A DNA stretch of 64,000 nt from Allobosea sp. Root483D1 (GCF_001429505.1 NZ_LMJW01000022.1:1033497-1097496); one strand, 5' to 3'. Counted from the first letter of the stretch, positions 43,599 through 53,024 are shown. A program made the numbers and translations. The notes: generated by a model not told the origin, from the letters alone.

Positions 43599-45884
43599 TC
43601 ACTCCGCCGCCGGCGCGAGCGCGGTCGGCGGCGGCACGGCCGCGATAGCCGCGGCGGCGCTCTTGCCGGCCCCCTCCTTCACCGTGACCGCATTGGAGGC
43701 GAACGGCACCTCAGCCTCGTTCAGCCCGCGATAGACCCGCTTCAGTGCCTCGCGCTGCAGCATCGAGGCCTGGTTCGGCTTGCCGGTGAACTTCAGCCTG
43801 ATCACGACAGCCGAATCGGTGATGTCGGCGACGCCCTGCATCTTGAGCTGGGTGATGAAATGCGGCCCGTATTCCGGATCCTCCAGCAGCGTCGCCCCGA
43901 TCTTCTTGATCGTCTTGCGCGCCTTCTCGATATCGGCGGAATGGTCGAGGCGGACGTTGAACTTCACCGTCGCCCAGTCGCGGCTGGCATTGGTCAGCGA
44001 CTGCACCTGGCCAAACGGGACGGTATGGATCTGTCCGCTCTGGTGGCGCAGTTGCATCGAGCGCAGCGAGATCTTCTCGACCGTACCCTTGAGCCGACCG
44101 GTATCGACATATTCGCCGACACGGAAGGCGTCCTCGAGCATGAAGAAGAATCCGGAGACGATGTCGCGCACCAGCGCCTGCGAACCGAAGGAAATAGCGA
44201 GGCCGAGGATGCTGAAGGCCGCCAGCAGCGGGCCGATGTCGACGCCGAGGCGCGACAGCAGGACGAGCCCGGTCAGGCCGAACACGGCGGTGAGCACCAC
44301 GCCGCGCAAGATCGGCATCACGGTCGCCAGCCGTGACGGCACATGGTCGTGCGCAACCGCATCCTCATCGGCCGGACCGGCTGCGGCCGGGTGCGGCGCA
44401 TAGGCGTCGAAGAAGCTGCGCAGGAAGACGATCGCGACCCAGCCGCCGAAGGCGAGCACGGCGACGCCGCCTGCCTGGCGCATCAGCACGGCGAACTGAT
44501 CGGAGCTGACGCCGAACAGGAAGCCGGCCCAGAGCCGCGCCAACAGATAGAAGCCGCCGGCCCAGATCGCACCGCCCGCCGCAGCGCGCAAGGCATGGCC
44601 GATCGCGAGCGAGAGCGGCGCCGTCTCGCCCATCGCGGCCGCATGCGCCTGCCGGCAGGCCATCAGGCTGGTGATGCCGACGGCCAGAATCGGCGCCAGC
44701 ACGATGATGAACTGCGTCAGTGCAGCAGCCTCCGCCCAGCGCCCGCCGCCTTCCATCATCGCCGCCGCATTGCCGACCATCCAGATCAAGACGGCAAGAG
44801 CGGCATAGAGCCAGCCGGCGGTGTGAGCGATCACGCGCCGGAACGGCCCCGGCTCATGCGCGGAATGGAGAATGAGCGCGGCAAGGTCGTGCCGCGCATC
44901 GATGAACCACCAGACCTTGAGCAAGGTCGAGGCGATGCCGACCAGAGCGAAGAGACCGACGACGGCTGCGGGACCGGTGGCATGCTGGATCGACACCGTC
45001 GCCGTCAGTACGACGGGCGTGAGGATGCCGAAGAAGACCAGGAATTTGAAAGCCCGCTCGGCCCGCGGCAGCGGCATGACCCGACGTTCCGGGGCGCCGG
45101 GAGCGAGCAGGAAGCGTCCGAGGATCAGATATGCGGCGCCGATGGTGAGGCCGTTGGCGATCGTGCGCAGCACCATGTGGGCGAGGTCCGGCTCGGGTAA
45201 CCAGACCACGCGGACCGCATGCAGCACTGCGAGCCAGAGCCCAAGCGTCGCCAAGTCCTGCAGCAGGCCCCAGGAGGACGCGATCAGACGCGGCGTGAAC
45301 TCGGGCCCCTGCGGCCGGAGCCGGCGTGCGAACCAGGCTGCGGTCACCAGGCGGTACAGCCCGGCGATGGCGAGCGCGAGCGCGAGGCCAAGGACGAGCC
45401 GCCAGCCGGCGGAGCCTCCGCTGGCGCCGTTGCGGTTCTGTCCCCAGGCGCGGCTCCAGGCTTCCGGGAGCTGGCTCAGGCGCGGCACCGCGCCGAGACC
45501 CTCTACCGCCCCATCGACGAAATGATCCCAGAACACCTCGACCGGCGTTTCGCCCTCGGCCTGGGTCTGGGCCTTGCTCGAAGGTGGGACGGTGCCGGCA
45601 GCGGCCGGTGCGGATGCGGTCGCTGCTGCAGCGGTCGGTGCTGCAGCGGTCCTGGGCTCGTCCTTGCCGGCGAGCCGGACCTCGACCCTGCGTCCCCCGG
45701 TCGACAGGGCATCGACCAGTCTGCGCACCGCCTCGGGTGTTTCATCGCCGCGCAATGTCAGCACCGGCGAGGAGTCAGGTTGGGCCTGCTGCGCCGCGAC
45801 TGGCCCCGTGCTGGCGGCAACGCCGGCCAACAGCGCCGCCGCGCACAACGCCATGGCTTTCAGCCAGTTCCGCATTGCAACCAT
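43599..45884 (-). CDS. Large MscS-family mechanosensitive channel
   Basis: A 761-residue membrane protein. A signal peptide (LKAMALCAAALLAGVAA) and periplasmic part (TLRGDETPEAVRRLVDALS) are followed by several membrane helices, then the MscS core: GLAISFGSQALVRDIVSGFFFMLEDAFRVGEYV, IHTVPFGQVQSLTN and a cytosolic beta/alpha end (ADIEKARKTIKKIG). It should open under membrane tension and release solutes. Either MVAMRNW at 45884 or MRNW at 45875 could be the start. Convergent with the toxin gene, eight bases apart, with no terminator seen between. Confidence 0.9.
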   Translation of the reverse strand: MVAMRNWLKAMALCAAALLAGVAASTGPVAAQQAQPDSSPVLTLRGDETPEAVRRLVDALSTGGRRVEVRLAGKDEPRTAAAPTAAAATASAPAAAGTVPPSSKAQTQAEGETPVEVFWDHFVDGAVEGLGAVPRLSQLPEAWSRAWGQNRNGASGGSAGWRLVLGLALALAIAGLYRLVTAAWFARRLRPQGPEFTPRLIASSWGLLQDLATLGLWLAVLHAVRVVWLPEPDLAHMVLRTIANGLTIGAAYLILGRFLLAPGAPERRVMPLPRAERAFKFLVFFGILTPVVLTATVSIQHATGPAAVVGLFALVGIASTLLKVWWFIDARHDLAALILHSAHEPGPFRRVIAHTAGWLYAALAVLIWMVGNAAAMMEGGGRWAEAAALTQFIIVLAPILAVGITSLMACRQAHAAAMGETAPLSLAIGHALRAAAGGAIWAGGFYLLARLWAGFLFGVSSDQFAVLMRQAGGVAVLAFGGWVAIVFLRSFFDAYAPHPAAAGPADEDAVAHDHVPSRLATVMPILRGVVLTAVFGLTGLVLLSRLGVDIGPLLAAFSILGLAISFGSQALVRDIVSGFFFMLEDAFRVGEYVDTGRLKGTVEKISLRSMQLRHQSGQIHTVPFGQVQSLTNASRDWATVKFNVRLDHSADIEKARKTIKKIGATLLEDPEYGPHFITQLKMQGVADITDSAVVIRLKFTGKPNQASMLQREALKRVYRGLNEAEVPFASNAVTVKEGAGKSAAAAIAAVPPPTALAPAAE

Positions 45885-45943
45885 GTCCTGCCCCCAAGCC
45901 GGATCAGATTGAGTCTACCACTTCGCGTTGGCAAGCGCTCGTC

Positions 45944-47155
45944 TCAGCGCGTCTTCAGCCAGCGCCCCAGGCGCGCCACCGCCTCCTCGCATTCGGTCAG
46001 CGAGCCGGCGAAGGAGAGCCGAACCGTCCGCGCTCCCCGCTCTTCGTCGAAATCGAGTCCGGGCGTGATCGCAACGCCGGCATTCTCAAGAGCATCGCGG
46101 CAGAAAGCCATGGAATCATTCGAATATCGACCGATGTCGAGATAGATGTAAAAGGCGCCGTCTACGGGCAGGAAATCGCCGAGCCCGATCTCCGGCAGCG
46201 CCTTCAGCAGATAGGCGCGGTTTTCCGCATAGCCGGCCTTGATCGCTTCGCACTCCTCGATCGCATCGAAGGCGGCCTCGCCCGCGACCTGGCTCAGCAT
46301 CGGCACCGAGATCGAGAAATTCTGCTGGAGCCGCTCGATCACACGCACCAGCCGCTCCGGCACCACCAGCCAGCCGACGCGCCAGCCGGTCATGCAGTAG
46401 TACTTGGAGAAGGAGTTGACGACGATCGCGTCCGGATCGGCGGCGAGCGCCGTGGTCGCCGGCCGCTCATAGGTCAGGCCGTGATAGATTTCGTCGGAGA
46501 TGTACCAGAGCCCGAGCCGCCGGCACTCGGTCGCGACGGCAGCGATCGCCTCCGGCGTCATCACCACGCCGGTCGGATTGGCCGGGCTCATCGTCAGCAC
46601 GCCGGCGAGCGGCTTCTCGGCATGCGCCCTGGCGATCAGCTCCGGTGTCAGCGCGTAACGTGTCTCCGGCCCGACCGGGATCGCGACCGGCTCGAGTCCG
46701 AGCGCGATCAGGATGTTGCGATAGGCCGGATAGCCCGGAGCCGTGATAGCGATGCGCGCACCCGGCTCGAAGCAGGCGAGGAAGCTGAGGATGAAACCGC
46801 CGGAGGAGCCGGTCGTCACGACGACGCGCTCAGCCGGCACCTCGACGCCGTAAGTGTCGCGGTAATGCTGCGCGATCCGGGCCCGGAGCGAGCCGATGCC
46901 CAGCGCCTGGGTATAGCCGATCCGGCCATGCTCCAGCGCCCGCGCCGCAGCGGCCCGGATGCTCGCCGGCGTCGCCGCCGAAGGCTGACCGACCTCCATA
47001 TGGACGACCGATCCGCCACGCCGCTCGATCGCCTCGGCCGCGTTCATCACGTCCATGACGATGAAGGGCGAGACGCCCTGCGCCCGCTGGGCGGGCTTCG
47101 GCGCCGGCGGCAGGCCGGTAGCGGCGATGGTCATGATAGCCTCGATGATCGTCAC
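45944..47155 (-). CDS. Class I/II PLP-dependent aminotransferase
   Basis: A 403-residue fold-type I aminotransferase. It shows VVHMEVGQPSAATP, GRIGYTQALGIGSLR, TTGSSGGFILSFLA, PGYPAYRNILIALG, SPANPTGVV, ISDEIYHGLTYE, the PLP lysine in NSFSKYYCMTGWRVGW and the substrate arginine in RTVRLSFAG. Cytosolic. The donor and acceptor cannot be told from sequence; it sits in the aspartate-aminotransferase-like group. MTIIEAIM at 47155 is the longest start; a start at the second Met is also possible. Neighbours give no pathway. Confidence 0.88.
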   Translation of the reverse strand: MTIIEAIMTIAATGLPPAPKPAQRAQGVSPFIVMDVMNAAEAIERRGGSVVHMEVGQPSAATPASIRAAAARALEHGRIGYTQALGIGSLRARIAQHYRDTYGVEVPAERVVVTTGSSGGFILSFLACFEPGARIAITAPGYPAYRNILIALGLEPVAIPVGPETRYALTPELIARAHAEKPLAGVLTMSPANPTGVVMTPEAIAAVATECRRLGLWYISDEIYHGLTYERPATTALAADPDAIVVNSFSKYYCMTGWRVGWLVVPERLVRVIERLQQNFSISVPMLSQVAGEAAFDAIEECEAIKAGYAENRAYLLKALPEIGLGDFLPVDGAFYIYLDIGRYSNDSMAFCRDALENAGVAITPGLDFDEERGARTVRLSFAGSLTECEEAVARLGRWLKTR

Positions 47156-47198
47156 GTTACCCGAGCCATGCCTTGCGCACGCGCCGACCGCAAGCGGC

Positions 47199-47765
47199 TC
47201 AAATGTCGAGCCCGGCCTGTCGCAATAACAGGGTCCGCGCGCTCTCGCCGGATCTCAGCTCGCTATGGCGCACGATCGCGGCGCTCATGCTGACGCGGTA
47301 GTGCTTGCTCAGCGCGGTCGCATCGAGCAGGCGCACCGCCGGCGTGTCCGGGATCAGGAAGGCGGCCGCATAGCGCCGCGCCTGATACTCCATCGACCGG
47401 AGCTTCGCCGAGACGCGCTCGGCCCGGCCGCCGGCCGGCGCGCGATTCAGATGGCCTTCGTGGCCCAGCAAGGCATGGCCGACCTCGTGCGCCAGCGTCA
47501 TCAACGCCCTGCCCTCGCCACGCCTGGCCGCCTGGAACACGCTTTCCGGAATGAGCAGGCGCTTTTCTCGCGAATCCCATTGCGCCTCGGCCTCGCCGAG
47601 CGAGCCGTCGGCCACGCGCTCATGCGAGAATTCCGGATAACGCGCCGCGAGCCTCTCCAACAGCGTCAGGGCGTCGATGGGCTCGTCATCATGGAAGCCG
47701 AACCCGCGCCGGTGCGCCAGCGCACGGGCGTCGATCTGCACGTCGGTGAGGAAGGCATGGCGCAT
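47199..47765 (-). CDS. ImmA/IrrE-family metallopeptidase
   Basis: A 188-residue protein with the zinc-peptidase motif HEVGHALLGH in LMTLAHEVGHALLGHEGHL and the family tail EYQARRYAAAFLIPDTPAVRLL, as in ImmA and IrrE (DUF955). Such peptidases cut repressors in response to stress or element signals. It usually has an XRE-type helix-turn-helix partner, fused or adjacent; none is seen here, the next genes being an aminotransferase and an oxidoreductase. Cytosolic. The substrate is unknown. Confidence 0.84.
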   Translation of the reverse strand: MRHAFLTDVQIDARALAHRRGFGFHDDEPIDALTLLERLAARYPEFSHERVADGSLGEAEAQWDSREKRLLIPESVFQAARRGEGRALMTLAHEVGHALLGHEGHLNRAPAGGRAERVSAKLRSMEYQARRYAAAFLIPDTPAVRLLDATALSKHYRVSMSAAIVRHSELRSGESARTLLLRQAGLDI

Positions 47766-47826
47766 CGGCAGGCCTCCTGAGCCCGCCGATCATAGACCTC
47801 GCGCCATGTCGCCTCAATGAAGGCGT

Positions 47827-48795
47827 CTAGCTCGCCAGGATCGCCTCGACGATCTCCTGCACGTTCAGCGCCTCCTCCAGCGTCGCCAGCTGATGCGTCT
47901 CTCCGCGCGCCAGCCTGGCGACGCCTTCGAGCTGTCGTTTCAGCGCGACCGGACGCGCCTCGAGCTGGGTCAGCGCATCGGGAGCGCGCTGCCAGGAGCC
48001 GTCCGGCTGGCGCTGCTCCGCCAACGACCAGTCGCAGAGCCGGAGCGCGCCGCCCTCGCCTTCCAGCATCCAGATGTTGTGGTCGTCCTTTTGCGTCGTG
48101 CCGACGCTGCCGGTGAGCGTCACCGGGATGTCGCCCGCCATCAATTGCGCCTCGATCCGGCGTTCCGACTTGCCTGGTTCCGGGAAGGAGACACTCGCCT
48201 GCAGGCCGTGCAATCTCCCGCCGAGCCGGCGGCTGAGGAACAGGAAGTGCGAGACGACCTCACGGGTGAAGCCGCCCTGCTCGCGCCGGTCGAGCCAGCC
48301 CGCCGCATCGGCCTGCCAGGAGCGCGGCCAGGTGGCGAAGGCGACCTCGATCGTGATCCGCCGACCACCGCCGACGCCTCCGGCCGCAACCCAATCCTGC
48401 AATTGCGCGACGGCCGGCGAGGAGGCGAAGGGAAAGTTGACCGCGCCGCGCCCGCCGGCCTCGGCCACGAAGGCGCGGGAATCGGCGACGTCGATCGCCA
48501 GCGGCTTCTCGCAGAACACGCTCCTGCCGGCGGCGAGCGCAACGCGGGCATGGCCGAGATGGGAGGCCGGCGGCGAAGCGATGTAGACGCAGTCGCTCGC
48601 TGCGATCACCGCGGCCGCGTCGGCCATCTGCGCGACCTGCGGCAGCTCGCCGGCGATCCGCGCCATCGCCTCGGCCGACGGGTCCCAGATCCCGGCGGCA
48701 CTGACCAGCTCGGGCGACTGCGCCAGGATCGCGCGCAGCATGCGCTCGCCCATGATGCCGGCGCCGATCAGGCCGATGGAAACGGGTGCGGACAT
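47827..48795 (-). CDS. Gfo/Idh/MocA-family NAD(P)-dependent oxidoreductase
   Basis: A 322-residue dehydrogenase. The Rossmann start VSIGLIGAGIMGERMLRAI binds NAD(P); VYIASPPASHLGHARVALAAG, SVFCEKPLAID and the FLFLSRRLGG and TEL-like blocks in the C-terminal half fit the family. EKP contains the conserved lysine. Substrates are usually sugars or inositols, here unknown. The gene stands alone between the ImmA-type peptidase and the diguanylate cyclase on the same strand. Cytosolic. Confidence 0.87.
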   Translation of the reverse strand: MSAPVSIGLIGAGIMGERMLRAILAQSPELVSAAGIWDPSAEAMARIAGELPQVAQMADAAAVIAASDCVYIASPPASHLGHARVALAAGRSVFCEKPLAIDVADSRAFVAEAGGRGAVNFPFASSPAVAQLQDWVAAGGVGGGRRITIEVAFATWPRSWQADAAGWLDRREQGGFTREVVSHFLFLSRRLGGRLHGLQASVSFPEPGKSERRIEAQLMAGDIPVTLTGSVGTTQKDDHNIWMLEGEGGALRLCDWSLAEQRQPDGSWQRAPDALTQLEARPVALKRQLEGVARLARGETHQLATLEEALNVQEIVEAILAS

Positions 48796-48853
48796 GGAGG
48801 CTCTCTTTCAGTCGCAAGACGAGTGCCGCATAGCAGCTCGGGTGCGCGCCAGG

Positions 48854-50065
48854 CTAGCCCGCGAGGCGCTCGCTGCCCTCGCCGAGCTCGACGCGGTTGC
48901 GGCCCGAGGCCTTGCCGGCATAGAGCGCCGCATCGGCGCGCCGGTAGAGATCGGCGGCCGCCTCCTGCCCATCGAAAGCGGCCGCGCCCATGCTGACGGT
49001 GATGAATTGCGCCGTCGGCGAGGCCGCGTGCTCGATTCCGAGCTCGGCGATCGCCTGCGCGACCCGTTGCAGCCGCTCCTGCGCCTTCTCCGGCGTGGTG
49101 TCGTAGAGCAGCAGCCCGAACTCCTCGCCGCCGAGCCGCCCGACCATGTCCATCGGCGGGCGCAGCTTGCTGTCGATGGCGCGGGCGATCAAGACCAGCG
49201 CGATGTCGCCGGCCTGGTGGCCGTAGCGGTCGTTATAGCGCTTGAAATGATCGACATCGAGCACCGCGAACACCACCGGCACCCGGTCTCGCCGCGCCTG
49301 CAGCAGCGCTATCGCGACATGCTCCTCGAAGCCGCGCCGATTGGCGATGCCGGTCAGCGCATCCGACATCGCCCGGTTGTGCAGCATGCGCCGCAGCAGG
49401 AACTGGTCGCGCTCGGCCCGCTCGCGCAGCCAGGCGCCGACGGCGCTGACCAGCACGGCGAAGAGCGTCAGGATCGATAGCCGCATATGCTCGGCGAACT
49501 GGGCCGGCTCGAGCATCACGAAGCCGAGGCCGGTGGTGAACAGGCCAATGAACAGGGCGACGCCGAGGCTCTGCACGAAGGTCAGGCCGACCGGCAGGAA
49601 GACGGCGGCGATGATGACGAGCTGGGCGATGTCGGCCTGCGGCAGGCCGCGCAGCTTGAAGACATTGGCAATATAGGCGCTGGTGACGCCGATCAGCCCC
49701 AGCGCCAGCATCGAGAGCCGATGGTAGGCGCGCGGCAGCCGGCGCGCCGCCAGCACCACGAGCAAGGCGAGGATCACCCCGAGCGCCGACAGCCGCAGCG
49801 CGACCGCCAGGACGATATCGGGCTCGCCGGCAAGCAGCGCCGTCATGCCGTGCAGGCGCGTGAGGTCGAAGCCGATGAAGGTCAGCCAGATGCCGAGCGC
49901 GGTGATGACGCAGACGAGCGTGCTGTTGCGCTGGGCCGAGCGCATGTGCAGCCGGTATTCGCGCTCCAGCGTCGGCGCGAAGCGAAGCCCGTCCAGGCGA
50001 CGCGGCCCGGCGGCACCGTCCGGCGCATCGTGTTCGGCTGTCTGGTCGTGGCGAGGGGTGTGCAC
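48854..50065 (-). CDS. Membrane diguanylate cyclase (GGDEF)
   Basis: A 403-residue protein. Six or so membrane helices occupy residues 50-215 (LVCVITALGIWLTFIGF, LRLSALGVILALLVVLAA, SILTLFAVLVSAVGAWL), like a sensory membrane domain. The C-terminus is a GGDEF cyclase: SDALTGIANRRGFEEH, DVDHFKRYNDRYGHQAGD and the active GGEEF in VGRLGGEEFG. It makes c-di-GMP. The inhibitory RxxD is not present at its usual place (PPMD), so product inhibition may be weak. Its partner pathway is not visible. Confidence 0.88.
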   Translation of the reverse strand: MHTPRHDQTAEHDAPDGAAGPRRLDGLRFAPTLEREYRLHMRSAQRNSTLVCVITALGIWLTFIGFDLTRLHGMTALLAGEPDIVLAVALRLSALGVILALLVVLAARRLPRAYHRLSMLALGLIGVTSAYIANVFKLRGLPQADIAQLVIIAAVFLPVGLTFVQSLGVALFIGLFTTGLGFVMLEPAQFAEHMRLSILTLFAVLVSAVGAWLRERAERDQFLLRRMLHNRAMSDALTGIANRRGFEEHVAIALLQARRDRVPVVFAVLDVDHFKRYNDRYGHQAGDIALVLIARAIDSKLRPPMDMVGRLGGEEFGLLLYDTTPEKAQERLQRVAQAIAELGIEHAASPTAQFITVSMGAAAFDGQEAAADLYRRADAALYAGKASGRNRVELGEGSERLAG

Positions 50066-50202
50066 GCGCGCGACAATGGCCGCGACTGGCTAACGCTGCT
50101 TTGACGCCGACGCCCCGCTGCACAGCTTTTGCCGGACAGGGTTTCCCCTGCCTTGCCGCGATCGGTCGCATTCGAACGATGCGCCGCGGCCTTCATGGCC
50201 AC

Positions 50203-50233
50203 TTGACCCTCCACCAGATGGAGACGCTAGGAC
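50203..50233 (+). promoter_or_regulatory. MerR-type promoter with 19-bp spacer and dyad
   Basis: TTGACC (50203-50208) and TAGGAC (50228-50233) are 19 bases apart, longer than the normal 17 and typical of MerR-family promoters. The spacer holds the dyad CTCCA-CCAGA-TGGAG (50209-50223). The merR-type ATG begins seven bases after the -10, so the transcript may be almost leaderless; alternatively AGGA in the -10 serves as ribosome site for a longer transcript. Confidence 0.75.
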
Positions 50234-50239
50234 GGCGCC

Positions 50240-51160
50240 ATGACCCCGACCGACCAACGCTACACCATCGGCGAACTCGCCCGCCTCTGCGGCGTGCCCG
50301 TGCGGCGCATCCGCTTCTATTCCGACAAGGGGCTGCTACCGCCGGCGACCCGCACCATGGCGAACTACCGCGTCTATTCGAACGCCGATGCGGCACGGCT
50401 CGACCTGATCCAGGCGCTGCGCGCCATGGGCACGAGCCTTGCCGCGATCGGCGGCATCCTCGCCCGCCAGGGCTCGCTCGCCGAGCTCTTGCAACTGCGC
50501 CTCTCGGCGCTCGAAGCCGAGATCGCCGGCAAGCGCCGCATCGCCGCGACCCTGCGTGCCGCGCTGCGTCATCCCGAACCCACCGCCGAGGACCTCAGGA
50601 GACTCTGGACCATGACCAGCCTGTCCAATGCCGACATGCGCAACCTGACCGGGCGCTTCTACGACAAGGTCACCGGCGACAGGATGAACCCCGACTGGCG
50701 CCAGAAGGCGCTCGAGGCCGGGACGCCCGAACTGCCCGATGATCCGACACCGGAGCAGATCGACGCCTTCGCCGCGCTCAGGGCGATGCTGTCGGACGAG
50801 ACGGTCATCGCCCAGGCCAAGGCCGATGCCGAGCTGATGTGGACGCGAGATTTCGACCCGGCCGCCTATCACGCCGCCGCCGAGCGCATCTTTGCCGAGG
50901 TTCGCAAGGCGATCGCGGCTGGCGAAGCTCCCGGTTCGGAGGCCGGCCGCGTCATCGCCCGCGACTGGCTGGACGCCTCGGGCAGGGCAATGAAGCGCGA
51001 GCCGGACGATAGCTTCCGCGCCTGGCATCTCGACCAGTACCGCCGGCACCACGACCGCTCTCTGCGCTACCAGCAGCTGCTCGCAACCTTGCGCGGCGAG
51101 GATGCGCCCGGCCGTGAATGGTGGTGGATCAACGAGGCAATGACGGCGCTCGTGCTGTGA
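50240..51160 (+). CDS. MerR-family transcriptional regulator with long C-terminal domain
   Basis: A 306-residue regulator. Residues 8-75 are the MerR helix-turn-helix: YTIGELARLCGVPVRRIRFYSDKGLLPPA, NYRVYSNADAARLDLIQALR. A dimerising helix follows (SALEAEIAGKRRIAATLRAAL), then an all-helical effector domain of about 190 residues with WxxD and RxW patterns that I do not recognise by name (PDWRQKALEAGTPELPDDP, REWWWINEAMTALVL). It probably activates and autoregulates from the dyad promoter directly upstream. The effector is unknown. The next gene (tenA-like) is 89 bases downstream on the same strand. Confidence 0.85.
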   Translation: MTPTDQRYTIGELARLCGVPVRRIRFYSDKGLLPPATRTMANYRVYSNADAARLDLIQALRAMGTSLAAIGGILARQGSLAELLQLRLSALEAEIAGKRRIAATLRAALRHPEPTAEDLRRLWTMTSLSNADMRNLTGRFYDKVTGDRMNPDWRQKALEAGTPELPDDPTPEQIDAFAALRAMLSDETVIAQAKADAELMWTRDFDPAAYHAAAERIFAEVRKAIAAGEAPGSEAGRVIARDWLDASGRAMKREPDDSFRAWHLDQYRRHHDRSLRYQQLLATLRGEDAPGREWWWINEAMTALVL

Positions 51161-51249
51161 CGTAAGGACGCCGCGCACCGGCCGCGGCTTCCCCCAGTCG
51201 CCAGCCGCGCTAAGACTCCCCCGGCGATCTGAGTCGCGAGAGGAAGAGC

Positions 51250-51915
51250 GTGGACATCTTCGACAGGTTGAAGGCCGCCGCGGCGGCGGATTGGGATTCT
51301 TACGTCGAGCACGGCTTCGTCCGGCAGATGGGCGACGGCTCGCTGCCCGAAGGGGCTTTTCGGACCTATCTCGTCCAAGACTATCTCTTCCTGATCCAGT
51401 TCGCCCGCGCCTATGCGCTCGCGGCCTATAAGAGCCGCAACCTCACCGACATGCGCGCCGCCAAGGCAGGCTTGTCGGCGATCCTCGACCTCGAAATGGA
51501 CCTGCATGTCCGGCTCTGCGGCCGCTGGGGCCTATCGCCGGAACAGCTGGAGGCTGCGCCCGAGCACCAGGCGACGGTCGCCTATACCCGCTTCGTGCTC
51601 GATTGCGGCGTCTCCGGCGACCTGCTCGACCTGCATGTCGCGCTCGCGCCCTGCATCGTCGGCTATGCCGAGATCGCCGCCCGGCTCAAAGCCGATCTCG
51701 GTCCGGCACTCGAAGGCCATCCCTATCGCGACTGGATCGGCGAATATGCCGGCGAGCCCTATCAGCAGGTCGCCCGCGACGCCCGCCGCCATCTCGACAC
51801 CCTCGCGGCCCGGGCGATGACCGAAGCGCGCTTCAGCGAACTCGCCGCCCTGTTCGGCCAGGCCTCCAGGCTGGAGGCCGATTTCTGGCAGATGGGACTG
51901 GCGGCGGCGGAGTAG
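51250..51915 (+). CDS. TenA-family protein (thiaminase II-like)
   Basis: A 221-residue helical protein from GTG 51250, with AGGAAG upstream. TenA motifs: LPEGAFRTYLVQDYLFLIQFARAYA, YTRFVLDCGVSGDLLDLHVALAPC with the likely catalytic Cys, GYAEIAARL and WIGEYAGEPYQQ. TenA releases the pyrimidine part of thiamine breakdown products for salvage. No thiamine riboswitch or thi genes are next to it here, so the exact substrate is open. It could be cotranscribed with the MerR gene. Confidence 0.88.
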   Translation: MDIFDRLKAAAAADWDSYVEHGFVRQMGDGSLPEGAFRTYLVQDYLFLIQFARAYALAAYKSRNLTDMRAAKAGLSAILDLEMDLHVRLCGRWGLSPEQLEAAPEHQATVAYTRFVLDCGVSGDLLDLHVALAPCIVGYAEIAARLKADLGPALEGHPYRDWIGEYAGEPYQQVARDARRHLDTLAARAMTEARFSELAALFGQASRLEADFWQMGLAAAE

Positions 51916-52052
51916 TCTCACCGAGGAGGTAATCGCCTCGGGAGCCTCTTTCTGAAAGGTCTGACTATCCCCAGCCGAAGAAATCGGACGGGCTGCCGGA
52001 AGGCAGTCGGCTTCTTTGGGACCGTCAGGTCACTCCAGAGCTGCAGGCGGCA

Positions 52053-52988
52053 TCATTGGCCTCCCTGCGCGAGGGTCGATAGTTCTGTTGCGGCCAGCGC
52101 ACCGATTCCGGGGAGGAAGCGCTCGTCCTCCGCAATGGCCTCGCCCTGGGTGAAGACGGTGAGCTGGAATTCCTGGCCCTGCGGCAGGATCGCACGTAGC
52201 GCGTCATGCCGGCGGAAGGAGGCGCGGTCGTCGCCGAGCCAGCGCGTGCGCCCCGCCTTGGACCAGATCTGGGTGCCCGGCGGCAAGGTGTCGCCGAGAT
52301 AGCCAAGCAGCTGATAGGCACCCCGGTCACGGTCGGGATCGTTGGCGTCTCGGGCGAGATGGTCGCAGACGACGGCACGGCGCGCCGGCGACAACAGGGC
52401 GGAGTCGCTGAAGATCTCGTGGATCAGCCGCGCCATCGCGATCGGCGTCAGGCAGTTATGTCCGGCTGCCGAGCGGTCGAGCGCGACCTTCTCCCGCCCG
52501 TAGCGCAGATCGTCCATCAGCTTCTGGTTGAGGTTGATGCCGGCGAGTTCCGGCCAGCCCAGCTCGGCGAAGATCCGGTTGATCTCCTCGCGGCGCTCGC
52601 ACCACGCGCTCATGTCCCTGTCGTCCAACAAGGTGTCGCCGGTCGTGCCCGTGATCAGGTCGATGATGTAGTTGGTCGCCGAGTTGGACGACCACAGGAT
52701 CATGTCGCGCATGGCGCGGTCGAGCTCGTCGTGGGCAGCCAGCCGCCCCTGCTCGAGCCATAGCTGCGCGGCGACGAGATGGAACACCTTCACCAGCGAG
52801 CAGGGATAGGCGCGCCAGTTCGCCCGCAATGCCGCGCCTGGGGGCTTGCCGCCCTCGTTCCCCGGCTGCGTCAGCACATAGGCGAACTGCTTGAAGGGGA
52901 TGTCGCGCGCGGCATAGATCGGGGCGGCGTAGGCCTCGATCAGCGCACCGATCCGCTGGAGTTCGGCATTCTCGGTGAAGAAGCTCAT
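52053..52988 (-). CDS. Serine hydrolase of the beta-lactamase/penicillin-recognising class
   Basis: A 311-residue protein without a signal peptide. The class A-like elements are SxxK in PCSLVKVFH, SxN in LWSSNSATNYI and a KTG-like KAG in WSKAGRTRW. It begins 36 bases after the dppC-type stop, last in the transporter run, so it may act in the cytoplasm on the imported compound rather than defend the wall. True secreted beta-lactamases have an export signal; its absence argues against that role. Substrate unknown; a role on imported peptides or lactams is inference. The stretch 51916-52052 holds no gene. Confidence 0.78.
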   Translation of the reverse strand: MSFFTENAELQRIGALIEAYAAPIYAARDIPFKQFAYVLTQPGNEGGKPPGAALRANWRAYPCSLVKVFHLVAAQLWLEQGRLAAHDELDRAMRDMILWSSNSATNYIIDLITGTTGDTLLDDRDMSAWCERREEINRIFAELGWPELAGINLNQKLMDDLRYGREKVALDRSAAGHNCLTPIAMARLIHEIFSDSALLSPARRAVVCDHLARDANDPDRDRGAYQLLGYLGDTLPPGTQIWSKAGRTRWLGDDRASFRRHDALRAILPQGQEFQLTVFTQGEAIAEDERFLPGIGALAATELSTLAQGGQ

Positions 52989-53024
52989 GGCCGTCTCGCG
53001 ATACAGGGCGGAAGGGAAGGCGCG

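Noticed and set aside
51997..52010. Short CTGCC-GGAA-GGCAG hairpin after the TenA-like gene
   Set aside because: A five-base stem without a following T-run is too weak to call a terminator.
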